A stretch of 32,931 nt of DNA from Cylindrotheca closterium (taxonomy: Eukaryota; Bacillariophyta; Bacillariophyceae; Bacillariales; Bacillariaceae): contig CAKOGP040001046.1 of assembly GCA_933822405.4 (NCBI GenBank), positions 1 through 32,931 on the forward strand, given 5' to 3'. A program made the position numbers and the translations under genes. Below are positions 1 to 8,040 of this stretch, piece by piece; position 1 is the first letter of the stretch, and every line of letters starts with the position of its first letter. The notes under the pieces were generated by a model that did no database searches, was not told where the DNA came from, and was given only the letters and a program-made list of their open reading frames with translations.

Positions 1-918
1 GTCCGGCATACTTGCGTCAAATCCCGACATCTTGCACGATCAAATTCCGATCGCACGTGTCGAAAACCTCGTACTTGAATAGTTTCGTTTGGAACGTAAA
101 AACTCATATTTCGTCATATCCCAACACTCATGCCTCTGAATTTGGAAGTATTGGCTTTGAATAGACCAGAAACGAGGGAAATCCATATTGTCATCCCCAA
201 CAAATCAAGGTTTAGATCCGAGTTTAGGCCAATACGACACTATTGTGGTTACAAATCAAGTTGTTCCTAGAGCAGGAGCATACACAATAGAAATGAGTGT
301 GTGATTCCCACCACGGAGACAGTGAACTTGTCATTTTAGGGCAAGACTAGTCCGCCATCTCACATGACAACAATATTCCACTAAAGAGACAATGATAAGG
401 TTAGGACACCCTCCTTGTCACAACAATAGCTATTTTCAAAGGTACTTTTGATTAGAACTGTTCTTAGTTATAATTGTTCGATTGCCATGTGAAAGGGTTA
501 AGAGAGTTCCACCCTCTTGGCCATGCTTGGCTCTTCAATTGATTTGGCAGTACAAAATGTAGGAACACAGCAAAATTGTATACCAGCCTAGAATCTCTTG
601 ACCACCACAGCGCTCGAGACCACCGCCCAAAGTTGATACCAACATGTCTTCCGACCAACTTTAACTTGGTGTCACTGTATATAGGTACTGGCTCGGCAAC
701 TGAGAAGGATTCCTGACACATCTTTGATGTAGCTGTGTTGATCCTCAAAGCTGTGTGAGTCAAGATCAATCACTTTTACCCAGAAAACTTCCATTCCAAA
801 GCCCCCAATGCTGTTAGATATACCTATAGACAACAAATATGTGTTAGAATAAAGAAGTTTTTGGAAATTTGGTCCACGCCACTACTAGATGGTTTTTGGA
901 TACAACTTGCACGCTTTT
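1..918. other. gene-poor stretch, nothing recognised
   Basis: I see no supportable gene here. A minus-strand reading frame at 464-769 is open for about 100 codons but has no ATG at its 5' end and no recognisable domain, so I do not call it. The stretch leads directly into the 175-bp tandem duplication that begins near 919. Confidence 0.5.
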
Positions 919-1260
919 CATCTCATATTCACCCAGGTCAAATCATCAATAATGGTAGCAGATTTAGTCCAATTGGATGGCTGTGTCCGGCTGATTGTTT
1001 CTGAGCTTTCTGACACATGTTCAGTGTGAAGATTGTGCACTGCTCGACTTGCATGCGGACGTTTAGTTCAATTTTTCACAACTAGTAGTCCATCATCTTA
1101 CATTCATGCTCGTCAATTCCTCAATAATGGTAGCAGAGCTGTCCCGAGTGGATGGCTGTGTCCGGCTGATTGCATCTGAGCTTTTTGGCACATGTTCAGT
1201 ATGAAGATTGTGCACTGCTTGACTTGCATGCAGACGTTTGGGTCCAATTTTCATAACTTG
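919..1260 (+). repeat. tandem duplication, unit 175 bp, two copies
   Basis: Positions about 919-1085 recur with point differences at about 1094-1260. Both copies contain TCAATAATGGTAGCAGA, GGATGGCTGTGTCCGGCTGA and ACATGTTCAGT, always offset by exactly 175 bases (for example 946 and 1121). A weaker third start follows near 1250 (ACTTG...CATCTTTTCAGGTC). The copies differ by mostly single-base changes, so the duplication is not recent. No coding function is visible. It may be the remains of a transposable element or a simple unequal-exchange product. Confidence 0.8.
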
Positions 1261-1280
1261 TGTTCCCTCAACTCATCTTT

Positions 1281-1752
1281 TCAGGTCGCTGTGTGTTTCA
1301 GCTGGTCAAATCTTTCAATAAACCACATTCTTCTGTATTCATCGTGAAGCACCACAGGGATTGGCGTATTGTTGGGTACCAATTTCTTGGCATGGCGTCC
1401 AGGTGGCTCGGAAAACGGAACATCAGATCTTGTTGGTGTGTCTTGACTGGTCATTTCAAAGGTCAAATAGGATAATGCGTCCATATTAGTTTGCCCAACG
1501 AATGAAAAGCACAATAATAGAAAATTTGGTTGCCAATCATCCATTATCCTTGTGAATTGATCGTCAAGTTCTTTCTGTGTGAACTTCCGTTTGTTGGCTT
1601 TGGATAACTGCAATTTGAGCACAATCAATGTTGGTGCATTTTTGGGCGTCTGCATCATCCAATAAGCAATCAAGGCCATCTACAAATTCGGGGTGGTATT
1701 CTTCCACTTCCTTTTGTAATTTCTCTGCAATTCGTTGCGAACGACGCACCAT
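1281..1752 (-). pseudogene. frameshifted hypothetical gene
   Basis: I do not recognise this gene. On the minus strand a reading frame starting at the ATG at 1752 (MVRRSQRIAEKLQKE...) runs to 1564. A second frame, open from 1679 to 1281, carries on with coding-like sequence containing KRKFTQKELDDQF and a WFIERFDQLKH tail. The frames overlap by about 115 bases, which fits one gene broken by a small indel, or two exons whose junction I cannot place. An in-frame ATG further upstream at 1968 exists but lies inside the 44-bp duplicated sequence, so I prefer 1752. The product is basic at its N-terminus and has no clear domain. A TACCGGTA palindrome sits 75 bases upstream at 1827-1834. Confidence 0.35.
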
Positions 1753-1944
1753 TATCGTGGTAGATGACAATGTTGGATGATGTGGGATGGATGTTTTCAG
1801 TAGTTCTGTTGTGTTGGAAGGTGTGGTACCGGTAGGGTCTGAAAACACTGCAGGAATGCAAATTAAAGGTACCAGTACGCTAGCTCCGTACGGGTTTTTA
1901 AGTACTGGGTTTGGCCACCCGATCGTCGAAAAAAAAAGTTGTAT

Positions 1945-2032
1945 GGAGAAATTCTTTGTGTAAAACATCCTACACAGCTTTGTACGTCGGAGAAATTCTT
2001 TGTGTAAAAAATCCTACACAGCTTTGTACGTC
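1945..2032 (+). repeat. 44-bp tandem duplication
   Basis: A 44-base unit beginning GGAGAAATTCTTTGTGTAAA and ending in CTTTGTACGTC occurs twice head to tail, at 1945-1988 and 1989-2032, with a single C/A difference. The near identity suggests a recent slippage or template-switch duplication. No gene is seen in it. Confidence 0.9.
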
Positions 2033-2381
2033 GGAAAGCAATACTGACAAAAACTCCAATCCAAAAGTTTCAAAGATGAGGAAAAATTAGCCAACTGAAT
2101 GAACATCGAGCGGGCCTGTGGCCCAGAAACATAATTAGCTCATATTATAACGGTTTTTGGTCAGTCGTTTTTGGGATGATCTGCACAAATCGTCCCATTC
2201 TGTGTTGTGGTGTAGAGCACTCTCTAGCCATCGTCTTGTGGATAACCTACCCAGGACCCCGCTACTCGTCTATCGACCGACCGTTTCCGAATTTCACATC
2301 TCCGACTTCTTTGACTACTAAATAATTTTGAATACACCCCTGGGCCGGGGCATTGTTGTAGCAAAATATTGTATTTGATTG

Positions 2382-2625
2382 GTTTTGTGTTGCAGTGACG
2401 TGTTTCGATTTCTTTGATCGGTTTCAAAATTGTTTGATCGGTTTTGTGTCGCAGTGACTTGTTTCGATTTCTTTGATTGGTTTCAAAATCATTTGATCCG
2501 TTTTGTGTCGCAGTGACTTGTTTCGATTTCTTTGATCAGTTTCGCTTGATCTGTTTCAATTTCTTTGATCGGTTTCGATGCGACTTGATCTGTTTCGATT
2601 TCTTTGATCGGTTTCGAAATTGCGT
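2382..2625 (+). repeat. minisatellite, GTTTCGATTTCTTTGATCGG units
   Basis: The first two units are 59 bases long (starts at 2382, 2441 and 2500). Each has GTTTTGTGTCGCAGTGACTT, then GTTTCGATTTCTTTGATCGG, then TTTCAAAAT...TTTGATC. From 2500 onward shorter units keep only the GTTTCGATTTCTTTGATC core separated by variable linkers. The core contains the TTTCGA hexamer also found in the 20-bp arrays at 6551-6768 and 8047-8285. Confidence 0.85.
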
Positions 2626-2679
2626 GACATCATTTTTAATTTTAAAAACTGCGACGTACGATAGCCACATCGTACTCGG

Positions 2680-2967
2680 ATGGAGCCTTACGAGTCTCCG
2701 CATATTATCATCAAATCAGTCTCTTTCATGGATGAGCCGCCCATCAACCATCTCGTTACTCCATCGGAGATGATGGAATCTGGCCTTGCTCTGAAGGGCT
2801 ACAGGGAAAGGCGAATCAAGCGTGCCAAGTTTCACAGGGAAAGGCGAATCAAGCGTGCCATGTTTCAAACACCACTTCAGAGTTTCTCCCTGCACTACAG
2901 TTTGGGTGTACACCGACACACAAATCACCAAAATTGCAGGCGCAAGGATCAAGGGAGAAGTACTTGA
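2680..2967 (+). CDS. putative 95-aa protein of repeat element (copy A)
   Basis: I do not recognise the product. The frame runs from an ATG in the context CGGATGGA to a stop 95 codons later. The copy B frame at 6780-7067 also starts at CGGATGGA and is also exactly 95 codons long. Shared blocks are DEPPINHLVTPSEM (DEDPPMNHILTPSEM in B), a middle GY...IK.AK, and a basic tail with NCRRKDQGR (HCRHQDQRR in B). Inside copy A a 33-bp unit (2801-2833 and 2834-2866) is duplicated in frame, giving the 11-residue repeat RERRIKRAKFH/RERRIKRAMFQ. The protein would be small and basic. It may instead be non-coding similarity that happens to stay open. Confidence 0.3.
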   Translation: MEPYESPHIIIKSVSFMDEPPINHLVTPSEMMESGLALKGYRERRIKRAKFHRERRIKRAMFQTPLQSFSLHYSLGVHRHTNHQNCRRKDQGRST

Positions 2968-2995
2968 CCCTAATATTTCTTGATTGGACAACTGT

Positions 2996-4640
2996 ACTAT
3001 CTACAAAAGTACCTATCCGAAGATGAGCTGACGTCCCAGTTTGACTCCAGCTATTGGGTAAGAGAGAAAGATTGTGGAACTGCCCTTGGAGATTGAGGCT
3101 ACTACAACAGAGAGCCAAAGCACATGAGCACCTACAACACACACAACAATGCTGGTGTCAGGCCCTTCAAGAGTCGAGCTCTCAAGAGACACGATAATTT
3201 CTACAGTCTGTTGAAGCAAAACAAGACACAACAGAGATAGATTTGCTTCAGCTTTCGAGGCTTGTTGCGTCTTGGCTCATTATCTACGTTGTTGTGCGTC
3301 CCTGAAAGAGTCAGACTTTTAAAATCTGCTGACTCACTTGCCTCATGGGCTCATGGTTCAACCATGCATGAGTGCCTGGCAACTTCAACTGACGAACAGA
3401 CTCTTCAGCTAGTTCTTGGTTCAGACGACGTCTCCAAAGACCTTGATCAGACCAAGATCGCAGACTCTTTTGAATTTGAGGAGTCAGTGGAATCGAAAAA
3501 CGTTCGTTTCATACCGGTACTGTACCGGTAGGCAAAGAAGGAGCGCCCAAAGTTGCAAGTGTGGCGGAAGTAGTTTGAATTTGATGCCGTTTGCGGAAGA
3601 TAATCCAGAACCAGCCTTTTTCTTGGAAGAACGATGATTCTACCAATACATAAAAGCTTAAAATAAAACACGTCAGGCCCGAAATTCAATCACCAGGTAT
3701 GAGCAAGAATGGTATGAGAGCATCGTCATACGGAGCGGCTATTTTATTAAAATAGGCATCATGGAATTTGTTTCTGACTTTGTTAGACTTCACTAGTGCA
3801 AAAACTGTTCTGATCGAGAAGAAGCGCGGTTGGTTAAAGGCGCAACTCTTCCGTTACTTGCGCTCTGCTCAATTTTCACTTCGGTGGTCCTGGGAAAAGG
3901 CTCCGTTGAATTTGTAATGTCCTCCTGTGTAGAATTTTCACGTGGGCAGTGGAGGTGCTCGGGCCCGCTTTTTGAATTATGTTTAATGGCTCTTCCCCAC
4001 GTCGTGTGAAAAACAGTACACAAGCCTCGGAGAAGGTTGTGAGAGTCCACGACGTCAGCAACTGGATTCGCCCGGTTTCGAGAAGATAAAAAGCCAGTGA
4101 GTTCGCTCGTGTTCGAACAGGCAAAGGAGTACCCGCCGGCGTCGTTTTCCGGTGTTTTGAACATCGCAGCCTGATCAGGCACTGTTGAACCGAAAAGTGC
4201 GCAGTTAATCCGAAACATTGTGATTGTCAATTTCATTAAGTGAAAAGACATATTCGTCAGTGTTTTTAGGGTGGAAGTGAAACAACCTACCGATGACGAG
4301 CCTGACGGTTTGTCCTTCCCTCTTTATTAAATACCATTCCACAATCCCGTGGGTTCTGATCGAGAAGAAGAGTGTATGAGCTTTATTGGCTGGGATCAGA
4401 GAGGCACAATTCGTACTCGGCCACCACTGGCTGCTCTTTCGAACCTTCAGCTGCACTCTAATTAACCAATCGCAAGTGCACGTCAGCTGAGACAGGTCAG
4501 CGAAATAAGTACGTATCCTTCGTGGGAAGCGTGACAAAGAACCCACCTTAAGTGCCTTTTGCCAGAATGAACTGCCACATGATTCTGATCAGCAGGGGAT
4601 CGCATTAGGACCTGGCCCTTCCACTTCTGATCACAAAATT
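2996..4640. other. gene-poor stretch with short repeats
   Basis: Several reading frames of 70-150 codons are open on both strands (for example 3793-4251 and 4205-4546 on the minus strand). They overlap one another, show no domain and are not supported. An 18-base sequence, GTTCTGATCGAGAAGAAG, occurs at 3807-3824 and again at 4353-4370. An almost perfect palindrome of two TACCGGTA boxes around CTG lies at 3512-3530. A plus-strand frame ending at 3531 looks mildly coding but has no good start. Confidence 0.4.
3512..3530. repeat. double TACCGGTA palindrome
   Basis: TACCGGTA CTG TACCGGTA is self-complementary apart from the central base. The 8-mer occurs seven times in the window (1827, 3512, 3523, 6213, 12798, 27637, 31320), far more than about 0.5 expected from equal base use. 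Its role is unknown. Binding of a dimeric regulator, or a repeat-derived motif, are both possible. Confidence 0.6.
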
Positions 4641-4751
4641 ACCAATTTGGTTTTCCGATCACAAATTGTCATCGGCAGACAACGGGAAAGCTCGTGGATT
4701 CACACAGCATCCCCATCACCAATTTTTAACAAACAACTAACTTTCAACAAA

Positions 4752-5438
4752 ATGGAATATTCCAACTACGAACTCAGCATGCTCACGATACAGCAAAATA
4801 ATGAAGCTGTGAGCAATCTGAAGGAAGGCAAAGTTATCGAAGCTTTCCATTTGCTATCCAAGGCCTGCCGGGCTGCTCATGCGGCCCAAAACGATAAGGA
4901 TAGCAACTATCATCGCACCTACCAGTACACTTGGTTGGACTGCTCGAAAGCTCTTGCACACAGGATGAAAGGAACGAGAAATTTCAGCGACGGAAGCTTA
5001 CCATTCCTCTTTCTTCAATTTCTGAGAATTGAAACACCTGTCTGTTCCAAGGACGACAAGGATGCTTCAGTCTGTGCTCGAGGATTTATTTGGGTATTGT
5101 GGTACAATCTTGCCATTGTGTCCATTCTTCTGGGGAGTCCAGTTGGAGCCCGTGGCAATCGCTTGCTGCAACAGTCTCTTGACCTGTTTCGTTTGGTGCA
5201 AAGCGTTGTCGATCCTCAACCATTGTCCAAACATTGGGTGATCCTTAAGCTATCAATCTTGAACAACGAGGCCTGTGTGCTCAGTGAGCTCGCAGATTCT
5301 CACCAACGGCTGGACCGACTAATCAAGATGGGATTGGCACTCAGCAAAATGTCAGACCTCCTCGATCCCAAAGAACAAGAGCTGTTCCTATGGACTGTGA
5401 AAACGATGGTGGACGATCGCTATGCTGCGGCAGCCTAA
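4752..5438 (+). CDS. TPR-like helical repeat protein, hypothetical
   Basis: The protein is 228 residues from the ATG at 4752, which sits in a good eukaryotic context (ACAAAATGGA) after a short A-rich leader. The open frame extends upstream to 4647 but that part (VIGRQRESSWIH...) looks like leader sequence. The visible pattern is a run of amphipathic helices resembling tetratricopeptide repeats: NNEAVSNLKEGKVIEAFHLL near the N-terminus, a middle WVLWYNLAIVSILLG segment typical of a TPR helix A, and ILNNEACVLSEL further on. Such proteins usually act as protein-binding scaffolds. No catalytic motif, signal peptide or membrane segment is seen. I recognise the general type from diatom genomes but no specific function. 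It is flanked on both sides by repeats and has no close gene neighbour. Confidence 0.75.
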   Translation: MEYSNYELSMLTIQQNNEAVSNLKEGKVIEAFHLLSKACRAAHAAQNDKDSNYHRTYQYTWLDCSKALAHRMKGTRNFSDGSLPFLFLQFLRIETPVCSKDDKDASVCARGFIWVLWYNLAIVSILLGSPVGARGNRLLQQSLDLFRLVQSVVDPQPLSKHWVILKLSILNNEACVLSELADSHQRLDRLIKMGLALSKMSDLLDPKEQELFLWTVKTMVDDRYAAAA

Positions 5439-5841
5439 GAGGTGTTACAACATTACTGTAACACTACGGAGGGCCTCAAAGATTGGAACCTATGCTAGAA
5501 CACTACTGTAACTTATTTAGACTGTAATAATAATGCAAAAATGTAACCAACAACCATCGTATAACTGTTAGGAATGAATCTGTCATGAAGTCCTTGTTTT
5601 TTTCGTTCCATCACAATCCTTTTCTTTTTCACTTGGCGCACACCACGAGTAAACACTCCAACACGATATAAAAAAGCTTACGAAGCCTTCGACAAGAAGT
5701 TTTAAAATATAAAACTACCAGTTCCCACACAAAGGAAAACGAAACCCAATTTGCATCTTATCGTATCTAGTAGTGTCTTGACGCCCTGCGGTTGAATTTG
5801 AGTCATTTTCAGACGGTTTTTCTGTTTTGACAAGAAGTTAG
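5439..5841. other. 3' flank of TPR-like gene
   Basis: This is non-coding sequence with two near repeats of ACACTACTGTAAC just after the stop codon (about 5460 and 5500) and A/T-rich sequence beyond. A single CCAGTTCCCAC near 5718 may be an outlying member of the GTGTCAGTTCCC series that starts at 5842. I see no gene. Confidence 0.5.
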
Positions 5842-6300
5842 GTGTCAGTTCCCATTTAAGTACTGAGCTCGCGCAGAAAGATCAGAAGGCGGATAGCGCC
5901 CTCTTCGGACCGATTGGGCCTTTCTGACAGATATTTCTCCTAGATACGAATTTTGACATCGAGCCCACACATTAAGTGTCAGTTGTCACAGAAGACCAGA
6001 AGCGTCACGGATCTCTGCTGGTCAGACGTATTGGTTCTGCTGGGCGGATTCTCTTCGAGAAGATAAATTCTAGTAATGAGCTCCCGGAGAAAGTGTCAGT
6101 TCCCGTTGTAGTGAAAGATCAGAAGTGGAGAAGGAGAGCTCCTCCTTTTGAAGTTTTGCTAATTTTGGTAGTGGAAGGAAAATTTCAATAAATAGAATGT
6201 GTCAGTTCCCGATACCGGTAGATCAGAAGTATTCGGAGAAGTAATTTGTTAGTGCACCAAGGCATATTTCTATTTAGTTCCCACGTGGATCGATCAGAAG
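5842..6300 (+). repeat. degenerate tandem series of GTGTCAGTTCCC...GATCAGAAG boxes
   Basis: Five boxes start with (GTGTC)AGTTCCC or a close variant and end with GA(T/C)CAGAAG: 5842-5888, 5975-6002, 6093-6126, 6199-6229 and 6276-6300. The spacing is 133, 118, 106 and about 77 bases. Sequence between boxes is also partly shared, for example CTCCTTTTGAAGT after boxes 3 and 5, followed in each case by a GAAATTTTC-like stretch. This is consistent with an old tandem array of a roughly 110-base unit. The interior of each box varies in length (about 8 to 27 bases), so only the box ends are conserved. No coding potential is evident. Confidence 0.65.
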
Positions 6301-6366
6301 AGTGTGGAAAGGACACCTCCTTTTGAAGTAGAGGGGGGAGAAATTTTCACTTGCTTTCGTACTAAG

Positions 6367-6380
6367 CATATATATACAAG
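6367..6380 (+). promoter_or_regulatory. TATA-like element upstream of copy B head
   Basis: CATATATATACAAG is positioned about 36 bases before the conserved GGACCC head. This is a plausible core-promoter distance if the head marks the start of an element transcript. The equivalent position in copies A and C does not show an obvious TATA sequence. Confidence 0.3.
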
Positions 6381-6550
6381 TGGAGATTCAAACGTACCGT
6401 ACTTGTATACTTCCTGGACCCTCCGCAACTCGTCCGTCCTTCGTCGTTTTAAGGGGGATTTTGCGTATTGAATTTACGGGGAGCGAATACATCATTCTTT
6501 AGGGGGAGTTGTTTAAAAGGGGGCATTACAGTTTTCCGAAAAATATTTTG

Positions 6551-6768
6551 TCGTGTTTCAAATTGATTTGTCGTGTTTCATTCGAGTTTGTCGTCTTTCG
6601 AATTGGTTTGTCGTCTTTCGAAATTTCTTGTCGTCTTTCGAAAAATCTTGTCGTCTTTCGAAAAATCTTGTCGTCTTTCAAAAAATCTTGTCGTCTTTCG
6701 AAATTTCTTGTCGTCTTTCAAAAAATCTTGTCGTCTTTCGAAAAATCTTGTCGTCTTTGTTTCAGCTT
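6551..6768 (+). repeat. 20-bp minisatellite, TTGTCGTCTTTCGAAAAATC unit
   Basis: About eleven head-to-tail units of exactly 20 bases occur. Each begins TTGTCGT(C/G)TTTC and ends in a more variable 6-8 bases (GAAAAATC, GAAATTTC, CAAATTGAT, CATTCGAGT). Because 20 is not divisible by 3, a translated array cycles through three phases. All three forward frames and one reverse frame stay open across it, giving low-complexity products that I do not regard as genes. Three consecutive units here are identical to units at about 8151-8210, showing that the two arrays share a recent origin. Confidence 0.92.
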
Positions 6769-6779
6769 GAAGTTGTCGG

Positions 6780-7067
6780 ATGGAAATACATATGCAGCAT
6801 TCTCGCCTATCTCTCATGATCTTATCATCGGACGAAGATCCGCCCATGAACCACATCCTCACTCCATCGGAGATGACGAATATCACGGCCTTTCTCCATT
6901 GGGGATACGTGTGGAAGGGAATCAAATGTGCGAAGGGGAAAGGCGAATGTCTTCCACTTCAAGCACCATTTTGGAGTCTCTCCTTGCCGTGCAGTTTGGA
7001 TCTAGACCGACCTGCAACTAAGCAACATTGCAGACACCAAGATCAACGAAGGAGACGAAGATCTTAA
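6780..7067 (+). CDS. putative 95-aa protein of repeat element (copy B)
   Basis: Function is unknown. The frame begins at an ATG twelve bases after the end of the minisatellite, in the same CGGATGGA context as the copy A frame, and ends after exactly 95 codons. The residues DEDPPMNHILTPSEM correspond to DEPPINHLVTPSEM of copy A. The C-terminal part (LQAPFWSLSL, HCRHQDQRRRRRS) also lines up with copy A (FQTPLQSFSL, NCRRKDQGRST). The predicted product is basic at the C-terminus with no membrane segment. An overlapping long frame that runs out of the minisatellite (6509-7021) is less likely to be real. Conservation of length and of a protein-level block is the only support for coding. Confidence 0.3.
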   Translation: MEIHMQHSRLSLMILSSDEDPPMNHILTPSEMTNITAFLHWGYVWKGIKCAKGKGECLPLQAPFWSLSLPCSLDLDRPATKQHCRHQDQRRRRRS

Positions 7068-7085
7068 GTACTTCTTAATGGGGCT

Positions 7086-7561
7086 TTACTGTCTTCGAAA
7101 AGTAGTTTTTTGGTCAACGATCAAAACATGGGAAACGATCAAAAAGATTCAAGACGTGATTTTGTAAGGGAAGAAACTAGTCAGAAAGGTATGAGTTGGG
7201 TGCTGTCGACGGATGGTAGTCACCGTTGGATCGATCAATGAGCCTTCTCATTCGGACTGCAGTCAAGATCCCCGATACTACCTTCACAGATACAATAATA
7301 AGCCACGGGTTTGGAATTTCGGTAGTGGACAATCGGCAATTGTGGATGCGTGGTCCCATTCCATTCAAGAGCAGTCTTCACCACTCCATAATATTCTGAC
7401 TGAAGATGCTGTAGATAGATGTAAAGACAATAAACAAGAGTTCTAGACCAGCAAAAGACCAGTGTATTATACATATATCCTACCATCCCTGCTACTTCAC
7501 TGCAACATGTGATACAAATCTCAACAGATAGATATAAAATGTTCTTTGAAAAGCATTTCTT
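7086..7561. other. no recognised gene
   Basis: A plus-strand frame at 7213-7446 (77 codons, ATG start, ending in KDNKQEF) is open but shows no domain and has no homologous copy in the window. I leave it uncalled. The rest is A/T-rich non-coding sequence. Confidence 0.4.
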
Positions 7562-8011
7562 TCAAAATTCTGCTCGATCATGCATTTCCTTTGACATGTC
7601 ATCTAAACTGATTGTGACACTCGTCGAACCAGTTGAGGCGTCAGTAGCCCGATTATAGTTGGAGACAACCGTATCTGGGTTGTAGTAGAACTCAAACTTG
7701 AGAACGGGAAGCTTGGCAATAAGAATATTGCGAGAAGTCGGATCATGGAGCTTGATAATAATCCAAATCCTGTTTATTGTTGGATTCGAGTTTAGTAACA
7801 ATTGTCGTCACATCTCCAAATGGAATCCTTTGTGCCTTTCAATGATGCCACTTGATATTAGGCTCCTTCCCGCCTGGAGCCAATGTTTCACCGGGTCCTC
7901 CAAAAAAGGCATGTTGTCGCCTTCCTTCATGACCTTGACGTAGCGATAGTTCTCGCACATGAGCGTATTTTCCTGGTTTTTCTGCCGTCCGTCGCTTCTA
8001 CTTTGGACCAT
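7562..8011 (-). pseudogene. broken hypothetical gene
   Basis: I do not recognise the family. On the minus strand a frame starts at the ATG at 8011 and reads protein-like sequence (ENYRYVKVMKEGDNMPF, DPVKHWLQAGRSLISSGI) to a TGA at 7808-7810. The same frame resumes coding-like sequence to 7562 (NILIAKLPVLKFEFYYNP, STSVTISLDDMSKEMHDRAE). Between them, roughly 7750-7830, a different frame reads better (IPFGDVTTIVTKLESNNKQD). The simplest reading is one short gene with two compensating indels; a small intron is the alternative. It is squeezed between repeat copies B and C, so disruption by those elements is plausible. Confidence 0.35.
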
Positions 8012-8040
8012 GAACAGGTTTAGGCGGGCGTGATGAATTT

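Larger units (their letters stand above)
2250..2995 (+). mobile_element. repeat element copy A: head, TTTCGAT minisatellite, 95-codon ORF
   Basis: This copy has three parts that recur in copy B. The head at about 2254 (GGACCCCGCTACTCGTCTAT) resembles GGACCCTCCGCAACTCGTCC at 6416. The minisatellite follows at 2382-2625. A tail with a 95-codon reading frame at 2680-2967 comes last, ending near AAGTACTTGACCCTAA, which resembles AAGTACTTCTTAATGG in copy B. The same order and spacing in two places argues for a dispersed element and not chance. I see no transposase, terminal inverted repeat or target-site duplication. The limits given are those of the visible similarity. Confidence 0.5.
6361..7085 (+). 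mobile_element. repeat element copy B: TATA-like head, 20-bp array, 95-codon ORF
   Basis: This is the best preserved copy. A TATA-like CATATATATACAAG at 6367-6380 lies about 36 bases before the head GGACCCTCCGCAACTCGTCC (6416), which is where transcription could begin. G-rich sequence with three GGGGG runs follows, then the 20-bp array (6551-6768) and the 95-codon frame (6780-7067), ending near AAGTACTT at 7068. The order matches copy A. No terminal repeats or transposase are visible, so the element would be non-autonomous if mobile. Confidence 0.5.

Noticed and set aside
3793..4546. Two overlapping minus-strand frames of 152 and 113 codons
   Set aside because: No recognisable protein features, the frames overlap each other, and the composition is unlike the confident genes.
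6509..7021. 170-codon frame across the 20-bp minisatellite, and similar frames at 6553, 6573, 8066 and 8107
   Set aside because: They exist only because the 20-bp unit contains no stop in any phase; the products are periodic and low-complexity and overlap one another.
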